A DNA stretch of 64,000 nucleotides, taken from positions 36,543 through 100,542 of the forward strand of contig RCAB01000214.1 in NCBI GenBank assembly GCA_003640385.1, given 5' to 3'. The stretch is from Setaria digitata (Eukaryota; Nematoda; Chromadorea; Rhabditida; Setariidae). Positions within the stretch are counted from its first letter, which is position 1. Every line of letters begins with the position of its first letter. The position numbers were made by a program, and so were the translations under genes. This document shows, piece after piece, positions 14,548 through 27,081 of this stretch. The notes below the pieces were generated by a model, which saw nothing but the letters and a program-made list of their open reading frames with translations, did not search any database and was not told the DNA's origin.

Positions 14548-17500
14548 ATTTATTGCTAAAGGCACACTATTTTTAAGGCATGATCCCGAGCTGCAGTGAA
14601 TTTAACGTGGAATTTATCGAAAAATTGTGACGATATCTGTTCAGATAAGTGAAGAAAACGCTCCATCTGTTTTATTGATCCCAAATTAATCTTATCATGT
14701 TGCATTCATTTGCCATTATGAACAAGTTCTAAAAAAAAAAAAATTTATCTTTTTAATATTGTTAGATACAGGCTCTACAAATGGTTTCCGATTTGTGATT
14801 GTTACACTTTTTCCTTGTTCTGCCGATAGGGATGCGATGTGGAAAAGAGCACAGCAATTTGCGAAACTTTTATTTAATTCTTTGAATTTAACCAATAATC
14901 ACAGATTTCTTCTGTGATTGTGAAACTTTTAGTGAGCATTTTTTAGAATATTTAGGATTGGAAATCTGAAAAACAAAGAAAGGAAAAATGCACTGTCCTT
15001 GAATAAATCTTCATGCCTATTAAGTTAGTAGCTTTTTTCAAAAAAATAAAAAAAAAAAATAAAAGGAAAAAAGAAAGAAATTATTGATTTACAAAATTTT
15101 TAAACGAAAATAATCAAATAACTGTTACAAATTTCTAGGAATAATCACCTCACTACATAAATATTTTACAATTTACGACCATTCCGTAACAGAATTCTGT
15201 TATGCTGACGCTAACTGTAATTGCTCAAAAATATAATTCGAATTTCCTTTTTGGCTTCCTCGAAATATTCCTTGGTAAAAGATATCAGTAAGAAAATTAT
15301 TTCAATCCCACAGGCATCGGCTTCAGCAGGGTGTATGTTCAAATGCTTTACTAACAAATCATTTCCTTAATGCCGGGTCACCGTATTTGTATATAAAATT
15401 TGGTAAACCGTAGAAGTTGAACGGACTTATCGGATGGATGTCAAATCGTTGATTGGGTTATCTGCCCGTCGTTCATCTTGCAATCAATTTATTGTTATTG
15501 CAGCTTGTAATACCAGTTGAATTTCACTAATCATGCATATTGTACTGAGTTTGGTCCCTCATTTGCTGTCAATCCTTTTCGGTAAAAGTCTTAGGGGTCA
15601 AATGATTGCATTTTTCTCGACACAAACTGTCCTGCTCAACTCCTCGTCACGTGAAACGTCTCTTTTCTTCCTCTTTTTGCACCCACCCTTACTTGTTATT
15701 TCCGGTCTATTGAACATCTCTAAATGATGTCTCTAGAACTATTCAGCAACATATACCGGTACTAGTTTGTGCTCAAATAGTATTATAACTGATTAATGCG
15801 AGATTCAAGTTGGATACTTTCTACTTCATGTCATGAAACATTCTCAGATTATCCATCCCAGGTAGACAAGGAAAAATATGCGGATGAATGATGTCAGCAT
15901 AGTGGGTCACATGGAATGCTGAACTTTCACGATTATCTTTCTTATTTTTGACTGAAAACATGTTTCCAAACATCTTCACTGAAATCCGAAGTGTCTCGAT
16001 GAATCATTAGGCGATGCAGTGAATCAGTGCATAGAAATCTGGGTCGTTATCGAGGTGGGGATAGGAGAAGTTTTCCTTGTAGAAGACTGAGACAGAAACA
16101 GGAACAGTCGCGATGAAGTGAGAGAAAGAAGTTGTCACCGTACCCAGCTGATCGCAGGCTGACTTCCGAATGAAGCCGATCACCGGGAGGCAGGTAGATG
16201 GAAAAAGGTGGGTAACAGGTAGGCGACCCAGAACACGTCGTCTCACCCGACGATCGACATGATTTATCGATATAACTTTGCTGCACAAATGCATCATCCA
16301 TCCATCGCATCATTCCATCTTCCCTGTTTGCGTGGAACTCTGAAGAATTCATTCTGTTCAACTGACCACAACAACTACCCGTCCCATTACTCTCCCCTAA
16401 TTCTTGTGATTATTGTCCCGATGGCCGTTGACGACATTTTCGTCCGTTATTGTTATCCTCCCTTACCTTACCTTTCCTTCCATCCTCATTTATATCGAGA
16501 AAAAGATGCACGGAAAACTCGCTGTTATCACTGGGCATTCTCATTTGTCCCTTTATCATCCTCCTAAAATGTCGAGATTTCTGCTTCAGATCCAACTTGT
16601 CCACCGCTATCCAGCCCTTGATGGTGATGTCCATCGTTTGTTCCTTTGCATTTCTTGATAAATTTCTCATCAATGTGAAAAAAAAAAAGTAGTTTTATTA
16701 GGCTATTCTATAGATCCTATCCCCCCCCCCCCCCCCCTTTAAGGAGAGTTGGATGAAAAACACAATGGCAAGGAAAAAGGATCTTTATTATCCGGAATTT
16801 TCTTGATCAAATTAAGGCAGTATAGCGGATCAAGAAACCTGCCCTGCTCTTAGCTATTAACCATTCACACCTGTCTTCTTATCTTGTTTTCTTTTCCACT
16901 GTTTATGCCATTCTCATCCTCCCCTCTTTTTATTTTTCGGCTTCCTTTTTTTTTCGCGATGACTGTCAAAGAGTGATTTTTTTTTTATCCCTGCCTATTT
17001 ACCTCATCCGCTATTCCATTAAACCTGATCTAAATGAGAATAAGGAGAAGAAAGCGAGTTGTATCAATCGCAGAAACCTTAAAAGTTTCTCCACAAATTC
17101 GCACTTTTCGAGGATTCATTGTAACAGCTAGAAAGTTAATACATGTATTTAATTCAAATAATGGCTCAACTGCTTTATTTTTTCCTTTTGTCTTTTTGAG
17201 TAGGCAACAATTGCTAAGAGTAAAATACTTTTGGTTAATTGAATTTCAATTTATTGAAATTTTCTTGCTTGATATTTTAATAAATTTTTACTTTGGCATT
17301 TCATTAACTCACTTTCTAGATTTTCCAATTAACAAATACTACTAAATTTAACTTCAATTAGAAATTATACTTGAACTATTCTTCAGAAATTGTACCTTAT
17401 GCTAGAGCGTTGCAGTCATTAAATATCCTTCCTTTGAATTTTACTTTTTCTATAATTCTAAAGTATTAAATTTTTATTGGTGAAACGAAAAGTTAAATAA

Positions 17501-17981
17501 TTTTTTTGAATTCAATCTATTCCATAGTCTTTGATTAACTCATTATATATATATATCAAAGTTGAATATTTAACTTCTTTGAAGCTACGAAATACTCAGA
17601 AAGATAGTTGACAGGCCCGATTACTGTATAATCTCTTCCTCCCTCTCCCTTTGCTTATATATCTATAAAAAAGTAATAATAACACCACCTATCTGTCACT
17701 TGAGAAAAAGCTACAGGTTAATGATATATTTTGAAATAATTAAAAACACTACCTGGAATTATCCTTCTAGTGTTTCTATAGCAAAAGACATACTCATTAA
17801 ATGTATTCTCTAGCAATCATCGGCTTTTCGTTCAAGAACAGCAAATGAAGTGTCGAAATTAGCAACCATCGGAGCATCATAACATCCTTTTTCTCTGCCT
17901 CTCTTCATATTTGTTCCATCAGTTTTTGTTAATTTGCGCTAGCAAAATTAAGAATTAATGCATTGAACAGTTAATGACAAC
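14548..17981 (+). other. Intergenic stretch upstream of acn-1
   Basis: No supported exon series. The first 1.4 kb is AT-rich. About 15990-16700 is clearly richer in G and C than its surroundings and therefore shows chance open frames on both strands; it could be a control region or an untranslated exon. A C17 run follows at 16721, then AT-rich sequence to the acn-1 start. Confidence 0.5.
16721..16737 (+). repeat. C17 homopolymer
   Basis: Seventeen consecutive C in an otherwise A/T-rich region. This is unusual here because the other long homopolymers are A or T. Confidence 0.9.
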
Positions 17982-17992
17982 TCCACTACAGT
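17982..17992 (+). promoter_or_regulatory. Likely spliced-leader acceptor of acn-1
   Basis: CTCCACTACAG ends at 17991, one base before the ATG at 17993. A 3' splice site this close to a start codon fits nematode trans-splicing. No upstream exon of the gene was needed to complete the signal peptide. Confidence 0.55.
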
Positions 17993-20900
17993 ATGATGAG
18001 AAGAACATCGCTGGTGCTGCAGTTGATAACATCAGTGCTTTTGTCTCGCGTCAATACTCAACATTTCGGTAATTCGTCTGTCCAGAATGCCTCCAGGAAA
18101 GGAATTGGTATGTCAACAGTAGCAAGTGCACTGAACTGGTATCATCCAGAAATCCTGCAATGCATCTTACGTTAATGCAGAGTTCGGTGAGCAGTGAGCC
18201 AGTAATAGCAGCATCGGATGCGAAAAAAAAAAAAAGTTGTCCGAACTTACTCCATTGCGATACAATTGTTATCACTAGCTTCGCTGCGTTTAGTACCGTT
18301 ACAGGGTAATTCCATAGCGCCTGTCACCTATCAGATGTGAAACATGAGACATAAACGATGTCATGTTATGCTTTGCTATCTCTGTTTTTATCCAACTAGT
18401 TTAGTTCTAGAATTACGTCGCCACTTAATATCATCTACTACAGCAAATATTACTGGACAGCTCGCTGATGGCCCTTAACTTTTGGCTCTTCAATCAACTA
18501 AAATTTCCTCAGTTATAGTTCGTGCTGAAGATTCCCAACCACTCCCAGAACCTAATCCAGTAAATGTGCGCACTTCTAGTCCTTCTTCACCATACCAAAG
18601 TAATGCGTTCGAGGATGATGCCGAGCAATTTGACGAAGATGATAATAATAGTGCAGATTCTGTGAGTCTTGCTTCATTTCTTGAGGTTACACGAAAGACT
18701 TTGCCAGCTTATCTTAGCTTCCACGTGAAAGAACACATAATTTAGAATTAACTTCCATTTTTCAAAATTAATCAAGAGAAAAATTCTATCGTGAGGATAA
18801 ATTTACAGTCAAAGCCAGACGCCATCGACAATGAAGCCATTGAGGAACTCGTTAACCGCTTCCTTAATAGTGATGCTACTGAAAACGGAAAGGAGGGGAA
18901 GCTAAACAAAGAAGCATTGAAACTGATCAATTCAAGCGAGTATTGGGATGTCAATAATTTGGAGGTTTCTTTATCTATTTTGAACTCTTCTTCTCGAAGC
19001 AAAAAACTATTAGAAAAGTTCTACAAGTGAATAGTAACTTCACTTCCTGAAATTCAGAAATTTCTTAGTTCCTGCATTTTTATCTCACTCTAAACCAACT
19101 AGTATGCTTTATTGAATTTAATAAGTTCTAGCCGGAGGGCTCAATACGAGATAGTAAAAAGGCTCAGGAATGGATGAATGGATACTCGGTTGAGGCACAA
19201 AAAGTCCTGCGTGAAGTAGCTTTAGCCGGATGGAATTATATCACATCAGTCTCTCATCTTACAAAACAGCTTTTCGATGAAGCCGAAGAGGTTCTGTATA
19301 ATTCATATTGCTCCAAATTTCGTTGCTAATTAATCGAGAAATTAATTTTACTACATGATTATTTAAAAATAGAAATACTGAAGTAGATTTCTTTTGGAGT
19401 TGGAAGAGCTGGATGGAAGGAAAATCCAGAAATATTAATATTTTGGATTTTAGACTCTGGGAAAATTTGTAAAAGCTAGCTCAAGGCAGGCGAAGCAGTT
19501 TGATGTAGCATCGGTCAAGGATGCATCGCTGAAGAGGCAATTCCAGCTTCTCTTGGTGGAAGGAATCAGTGCACTGGATGAGAAAGATTTCAATGAATAT
19601 AATGAAGTTCAAAAGCAGGTTAGATCACGTAATTCAACTATTTCATTTCGTCTGTGCCACCAGATTACCATTTCTGAAATTTTTGTTTCAGATAGCAAAA
19701 GCATATGCTGAAACCTCAGTTTGTGAAGCAGAGAGCACAACAATTTGTCCGTACAGGTTTATGAATTTGATACATTTTTTTCCTGTTTTGAAATGGAAAT
19801 AAGCTATTGGTTTGAAGCTGAATAAGTTTCGAAATAAACATTTCGTAACTACAGTGACTGAAAAAAGCCTTATTCTTCAAGAAAATCCGGATCCTCTAAC
19901 TTGAACTCGAACGATGCAGTTTCCATTTCTGAGCATCGGTATCTTTTAATGAACTGTGTAACACTACACGTTAAAAAAAAAAAAGAAGATAGTATTACCA
20001 AAAATAACAATAAAAACTAAACAATTATACATGAATCAGTAAAACTAACATCACACGTATCTTATAGAGTTTCGGATATTGTATCAATTTTCGCTCATGA
20101 AAATGACCCCCTTAAGGCACTGCGTCTTTGGGTCGCAATGCGAGACGCACTTGGTCCAAAACTTGTTGCTTCCTACAAACGTCTCATTGAGCTTATCAAT
20201 AAAGGTATTGTTGATTTTGAATAAAGTGATGAACCATTTCAAATATTCGCTCTTCCTAATGTCCAATTTCCGAAAATCGTTTGCAGGAGCCAGACTGAAT
20301 GGATTTTCGGATGGTGGAGCGATGTGGCGCAGTCCTTATGAACTGTCCATGTCACATGATGAGAAGACGGAACAGAGTGAAAGTGTCGTTCTTTTGCAGA
20401 AGCTATACCAACAAATTAATCCATTTTATAAACAGGTTGACAAATAATTTTGTTGCTGAAGTAAACAAGTTGTTGCATACTTCTATGAGCAGCAGCCAAA
20501 TTCTCCTAGTTCAGCGAAGTCCAAAGCTCAGTTTGGAAGTAGGAAAGAAATAATGAAAATTTCAGCTACATGCATATATAAGAAGTCAGATACCTGCTCT
20601 ATATGGTTTAACAAACGTATCTGGTCTAACGCGAGATGGCCCTATCCCAGCTCATTTACTTAGTAAGCTTCTATGGATCTTTGTTACATTCTAAAAAATT
20701 TCACATATTCCAGTAAAGGAAATTTGCAAAGCTGCGTAACTGTAATTCGAAGATTATATTGCAGAGAACATTGCTGGTGACAACTGGATAGCTTTTTATC
20801 GAGATACGAAACCATTCCAAGATGGAGAGGATCTCGAAAAACAAGTTCAGGAAAATTTCCAAAAATTAAACTACACTGCGAAAAATATGTTTAAACAGGT

Positions 20901-23900
20901 ATTGAAATGTGAGCAATAATTTTTATGCTGTTAGGATGAGAGGATAACAAAAAAAATTCAAACTTTTTTTTCATAATGTATGGCTGAAGAAACTGAAAAT
21001 GCGATTTCCAGGCATACAAAACTCTTAAACAACTTGGTTTTGACAAATTGCCACAGAGCTTTTGGACGAAGTCGATTTTTACGAGAACTTGGAATAAGGA
21101 TATACTTTGTCAACCGCCAGCAGCTTATGATATGAGAAATAAACACGATTACTGGTCCAGTCATTCTTTGTTTTCCTGTTTTGTCATTTTGTGAACTAAG
21201 CATTGGATGTTAGACCAATTCGTCAAAAGCGACACACTATCCTAATTAGTATCAAAATGCATTAGTTAAAGGCCATTAATTATTGAATTATTTTTGCTTC
21301 CGCTTTTTTTTATTTGCTCAAAATCTTCATCAAAATGCAATTTGTAATTTTAGGGTGAAAGCATGTGCTCATCTAAATTTACCCGACTTTGAATTAGCCC
21401 ATAAATTGCTCGTCCACATATATTACTATTACTTATGTCGTGATCAACCACTTCTGTTCCGAGAACCAACAAATCCAAGCCTTCTGGCTGCTGTAACAAA
21501 TGCCTTGGCGATCAGTGCTCGAAATGTGGAGTATTTAAAAACGCTGGTGAAATAGATTACTCGCTTTTCCTTTTTTTTTTTTTTTTAATATAAATACAAA
21601 TTAAAAGCATCATTTGGAGAGAATCTGAAGTGAAAGGATCGAGTTCAAAATCAAAATTTTCAGTTTCGTTTTTTCTTCATTGCTAGTTTTTCATTACTTT
21701 TTTTTTGAACATATAAAATCTTACAGAAACTAATAACTCCTCAGACTGAAGTTACCTACCCGAAAATGATTAATCGTTTATATCACGAAGCACTTGAAAA
21801 TTTCGTCAAGTTACCTTTTGATTTTGCAATTGATATGTGGCGCTTTCATATATTTGATGGTACTTCTACCAATTCAACCTGGAATTCTGATTGGTGGCGA
21901 TTAAGGTAAGCTATTTGGGATTGAAATGTAAAAAATAGATATTATAATCATTTGCTAAACAACTTGCAATAGTTTTTAAACTTAAGAATTTTCAATTTTT
22001 TTTTTTAGCTACCAAAATATCCTCAATCATTTATAAAATTTTTAATTCCTGTGATTTAAAGATTATTCCAGTGTAATAGGGAGAGGCAAACTTAAGCAGA
22101 GAAAAGTTCAGCTTTGAGAAGAACATTTTTTCAGTGAACTGTTCCAAGGAATTAAATCTCCAGTGGATCGAAAATCAACTGATTTTGACACAATCGCATT
22201 TTCGGCTGTTGCTCAAACGCATGCACCAGCAATGAAACACTTTTTTGCTTACATAATGCAATTCCAAATCCTTAAAGTTCTGTGTGGCAGTGCAACAAAT
22301 TTGGTAAATTAATCTACAATAGCAGCCACCAAAGTTTAATTAATCACATTAGTAAATTCAATAATGGACAATTTACTTTTCAATTTATGATGAATAAAGA
22401 AGCATTTTAGAGCAATGGATGCATGTTAGTACGTAATCCAGTTATTGATAGTATCAAAGAAGTGATGAAACTTGGTTCCTCAATTACCTGGCGTGAAGCG
22501 CTGGAAATTATTACAGGTTTCTTATCCATAACAAATGGATCTGATTAGTTATTAGATAATAATTTTTCGGAAAAATGTCTCTATCCATAGAATCAGTAAT
22601 TTGTAAAGTCGTAAATTACTGTAAGCTACCAATCAGTGAGGCCATATAGTCTTTTCATTTAGCTTGATGAATGAAGTGCAGCTTCATCCACACCATCTCT
22701 TATCAGTCCTGTAAAAACGATCCGTAATAATGATTGTTAAAATAGTTCACACTTATGTCATCAAACATTACTCAAGCGATACCACTAATTAGTGAAGTGG
22801 TTTGCTAACAATTCTTTAATTTCCTAAATTATCTGCTTTTAAAGTATTAATTTTTTATCTTTGGAGATTCTATCTTTATCTTTAGTTTCAGTCTTGCTGC
22901 TGAGCAATTCAGTGGTTCTGTTTTGAATCTTGTTTCTGGTAACCTTTAACTAATGACTGATTTCAGTGATTACTGAATATACTTTTCGTAATTAAAAAAA
23001 AAAAAATAACAGGTAGTAGAGAAGTTGATGCAAGTGCTATGTTGGAATATTATCAACCGCTGATGGATTGGCTTGAGGAACAAAACACTAACAACCATGC
23101 ATATATCGGATGGGATGGAATAGGAAGGCCGTTTGCAGAGTATCATTTGGGTTTTGCTTCAGTTTCATTTCTTGCAGAACATCAAGCTTCATAACCAAAA
23201 TGTGCACTATTAAAATAGTTCATATAAATTTAGATCCGAAGTACCGAAACTTCGAGAAAATAATGGTAGTGGAGATTTCGCATCTGAAATTTTGGATGGG
23301 AATCAGCTTGCATTTCCAGGTTTGCATTTTTCCTATCATTTTATGTAGCAGTTCCAGGAAAATCAAGTTTGGGAGGTATCAGTATTTGTAGGTGGCGATT
23401 GCTCTAATGGCAGGGAATGCTTGTTGGATTCAATCTGTCGAAATGATGTTTGTGAATGCAAGGAAGGACTATATACATTACGAATCGGTGATACTTATAA
23501 CTGCGTACCTGGAAATCCTGCTGATGCAGGTAAGGTTTTTCTCGAGATTTTTGCAAAAACATGAATCAGCACTTTTCTTGTGAATGCTTTTTATTAACAG
23601 AAACTTCGTTGTCAAAACTGTACAAGTTTCCTAAAAGCTTCCAAGTTATTTCGCAGTTTTACTTGACTTGTTGATTGTTGACTAATCATAATTTTCAAAA
23701 AAAATCAACTATCGATACAGATATATAACCTGGAATTGAATACCAAAGTTACAATAGTACTTAAGCACATTCTATAAATAGAACAGTTCCTTCATTTAAA
23801 TTTGTTTTTTATATTATTTTGTAGAGAGATCTGGAAACGTAATCTAGTCCGAGAAAGATCGGAAAATTCTGTAGGTTGTCATATAATTGAAACCAGAAAG

Positions 23901-24274
23901 TATGAACCACTACAGCTTTATGGAGAATAAAGTAGTCGTCGACATTGACTAGCTTGATGTTTAGACATATTGAATGAGGAGATAATTTGATTTGGCAGTT
24001 TTTCTCTTCCTTTCATCTTAAATTTGCAGGTTTCGGAGGTGGTCATGGTGGCTTAGTCATTGGTTTACATCCAGTAGATGAAAAAAATAGTGTAGCACCG
24101 ATTCAAGATCCTGAGGATTATGAAAAACAGATACGGATGGAACCGGAACTGGGAATTACAAAGGAGCAGTCAAATTCCTTATCTGAACTAGAGCGAAAAC
24201 CAAAGGAATCCTCAATTAGTTCGCCACCGTTCAGATTCCTATTACTGCTTGTTTTTCTGATCGCACTATTGTAA
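17993..24274 (+). CDS. acn-1: ACE-like protein without peptidase site (ACN-1)
   Basis: Angiotensin-converting-enzyme homologue (M2 family) lacking catalytic residues; in C. elegans acn-1 is needed for moulting and vulva and tail shape. Nineteen phase-consistent exons: 17993-18107, 18513-18661, 18809-18964, 19132-19290, 19454-19618, 19692-19756, 20068-20204, 20287-20435, 20566-20662, 20765-20898, 21012-21154, 21354-21546, 21727-21905, 22135-22303, 22411-22516, 23013-23130, 23234-23319, 23392-23529, 24030-24274. They sum to 900 residues, close to the roughly 900 known for ACN-1. Order: signal peptide, acidic/Ser linker, ACE domain, six-Cys module (C518 is outside it; module encoded at 23392-23529), acidic segment, C-terminal hydrophobic helix ([11 protein letters not shown]). 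HExxH is replaced by KLLVH (507-511), and the third zinc ligand aligns with Ala535. So it cannot bind zinc as ACE does. The exon-16 donor (GTTTGC) was chosen by phase and is the least certain join. Confidence 0.93.
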
Positions 24275-27081
24275 CATACGATATTGTAAGTTGCAGGTGC
24301 AGTCTTTGCGAAGACATTAATTATTTCGTGTGTCGTTTTTGAATGGAATAGCATTTGCGTCAGCATTCTGGAATTTCGAATTGAGTAGCAAGTCTTTAGA
24401 ATAGAATTATTGCTAGTTTTTCCTTCCTACCAATCATCTTCCATAGCCATCTGTCGCTGACTTAAAAAAAATACTGTTTGCTTAAAACGCATTCACTTAA
24501 CTTCTCAGACTGCTTTAGGTGATGATAATTTCTTTCCTTGCAACTTTTCTTCGATTTCTAGAGGCACGAATAAAAAACTCAACCAACTATACTTTTGCAA
24601 TAATTTTTGTTTATTACCATCATTCTATCTTCATGCCCCTATACAAAGATAACAGAAATTTTTCATATATTGGCATCTGCTTATTTGGTAACTTTTTCAT
24701 TTCTTTAAAAAGTGACGTATTTTATTGGAAAAAAGTTTTACTTCTTGAAATAATAATTTGCAAGAATATATCGGGTATTAAATTTACATATCTATGTACC
24801 ATTTTTAGCTTTCATTATATTGTATGATTTTTTTTTTTTTTTTCTTTAAACTTTGCTTTTCTAGTGCACGCTGGAATTTGTACTGCAACAAACACAAACA
24901 CCGAAACGTTTGTTTTACGCTGCTCTTAACCTAATTGACTGAGTTGTGAATGTAGAATTTCCTAAACTTTCAGTTAGTCATTTCATGCTCCTATCTACAC
25001 CCCTATGAATCGCTCATCAGTTGATCATTTTTACTATTTGTTTGAATTTGATGTAACATGTAGATTTCTGCTTAGCAGAGAGAATTACAAGAAGCAAAAT
25101 ATCTCATCTCTTCGGTGAATACTTGATTAAGTGTGAATTCAATCATTTCAAAGGGAAATTTAAATAAGATTTAAGTAAAACGATTCACAAACACATTAAC
25201 ACGGTTTGCCGAATTAAACTCTGATTTTCTTTTGAATCTAACTGAAGTTAAATTAATCATTTGAAAGCTGGATGCATATGCCTCGCACATATATCAGTCC
25301 ATAAGACTTTATCACACTGATAAGATTGCTGCCTACCAAATTTCGGCAGTAGACTAATTCCGAAGTAAAAGCGAAGAAGAGATTTGTGACAATGTTTATT
25401 TGGGAAGTGCTTACTTTAATTGCTTATTAAATTGAATTTGTCAAGGAGTATAATGCATCTACAACTCATGACAATACTGAAATCTTCATCTCATCTAAAA
25501 TGACAGCTGTTGGAACCACTCAAAAGCATATCGTTTTAAATCAACTTCACATAATCGTATGTTGCAAACTATTACCGTCTCAGATGTAGCTTTAATTACG
25601 ACATCATAAAATGATCAATTTCAGATGATAGACAAATGATGCTGTTTTTTTTTTTTGAGTCAAACATTTTCTCTAGTTATAGTCTTCTACAATACCTCTG
25701 ATATTATATTAATTATATTAACAAGGCATAGCTATTTTAGTCTGCTGAGGCACTGATTCTTTTCTTGCTCGTAAATCTCCATACGTCAGCCATATGACAA
25801 ACATGTTCTAGCTTCTTTTTTGACTGATGAAGCAGACTAATTAAACTAATGATACTATAAAAGTGACTACCAAGGAAATTTGATAGCCTGCTAAGTCAAC
25901 TTGGGAAAAGAATATTGCTTTCAGCAACAACACATCCTTGTGAAAGTGATTTTTTTTTTTTTCAGAACGAAAAGAAATGTAGTGAAATAAATCAAATACC
26001 AACAAATTAGGCCATTTTTTCATCCCTTATGCATTTTATAATAACATCAAAAACAAGGAATTTCATCCAGAATCTAGCAAAAATTCGCAAACAGTAATGA
26101 AAAGAAATGACAATAATCGTTAAATTTTTTAATTAATAACTTCAAGCTGCAGTGATCGAAAAATTGAGCATTTTTATTTTCATCGCAATATCGCCGAAAT
26201 TCACCAAGAGCCATTTTATCATACCACCGCTACATAAAATCATTATTGAAATCATTTAAAACAAATAGAAGATTGTGAGTAGTTGTTTTTAAATTTAGTA
26301 AATCCAGGAAAATTCGAATTTTCTATACCACCAGATGACATTTTTAGAAATTAGTAAAATCATCACTATACATAAAATAAATCAAATGAGTAGATAAAAA
26401 GAACGCTATTTTAGAAAAGATTTAACAGAAACCTTCGAATTCTATGGAATTTCATACTGCACTCAAAATTAGCCATTTTATTTTCGTTATTAGAAATTTT
26501 TCCGTAAATAAATTATACTGTCCTGGGTTTCAGAGACTCCAACTTAATTTTCTCCAATAAAGCAAAACAGTTTTTCTGAGTAAAATTAATCAAATCAATT
26601 CAAAATTAGAACGATAATGATATTTTTTGTGCATTGAAAAAAAAGTCACTTATCCAGCACGACGGTGAAATTACTACTTATTAACCTATTAAATAGAATA
26701 TTTAATAGAAAAAAAAAACACGTGTGAACTTAATAGATCTTGTTACTGTCTGGAGGATCTTATTGGGTTCAAAAAAGAAAGGAGATTAGAAATTCGGAAA
26801 TTTGGTTACGTAATATAAAAGAATGCGATATTTTACATATCATCTGATCGGCGTCACCAATACATGGAATATCCTCAATAATGTTTAGTGCTTAGGAAAA
26901 CAGCAAAATAAACATAGTAAGACAAATTTTTAAATTACTGCTATTATGTTAATTGTAATTAACCAGTGGCTGCACCAATTATAAATTCTATTTTTCCTCT
27001 TCAAAATCAGATAAGTCTGTATCAGTAAATGAATAACATCAAGTCAAGAAAGATTCACTTACTAAGCCTAAGTCAAATGAT
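24275..27081. other. Intergenic stretch between convergent acn-1 and the K+ channel
   Basis: AT-rich, no supported exon on either strand. It should contain the 3' UTRs and poly(A) sites of both convergent genes. A T-rich run is at 24827-24843 and a 10-bp inverted repeat at 26686-26708. Confidence 0.5.
26686..26708. repeat. 10-bp inverted repeat, 3-base loop
   Basis: CTATTAAATA (26686-26695), GAA, TATTTAATAG (26699-26708). It could be a terminator-like or chance AT palindrome downstream of the channel stop. Confidence 0.7.

Noticed and set aside
16007..16692. Several overlapping 80-100 codon frames on both strands
   Set aside because: Open on many frames at once because of lower AT content; no domain, no exon partners.
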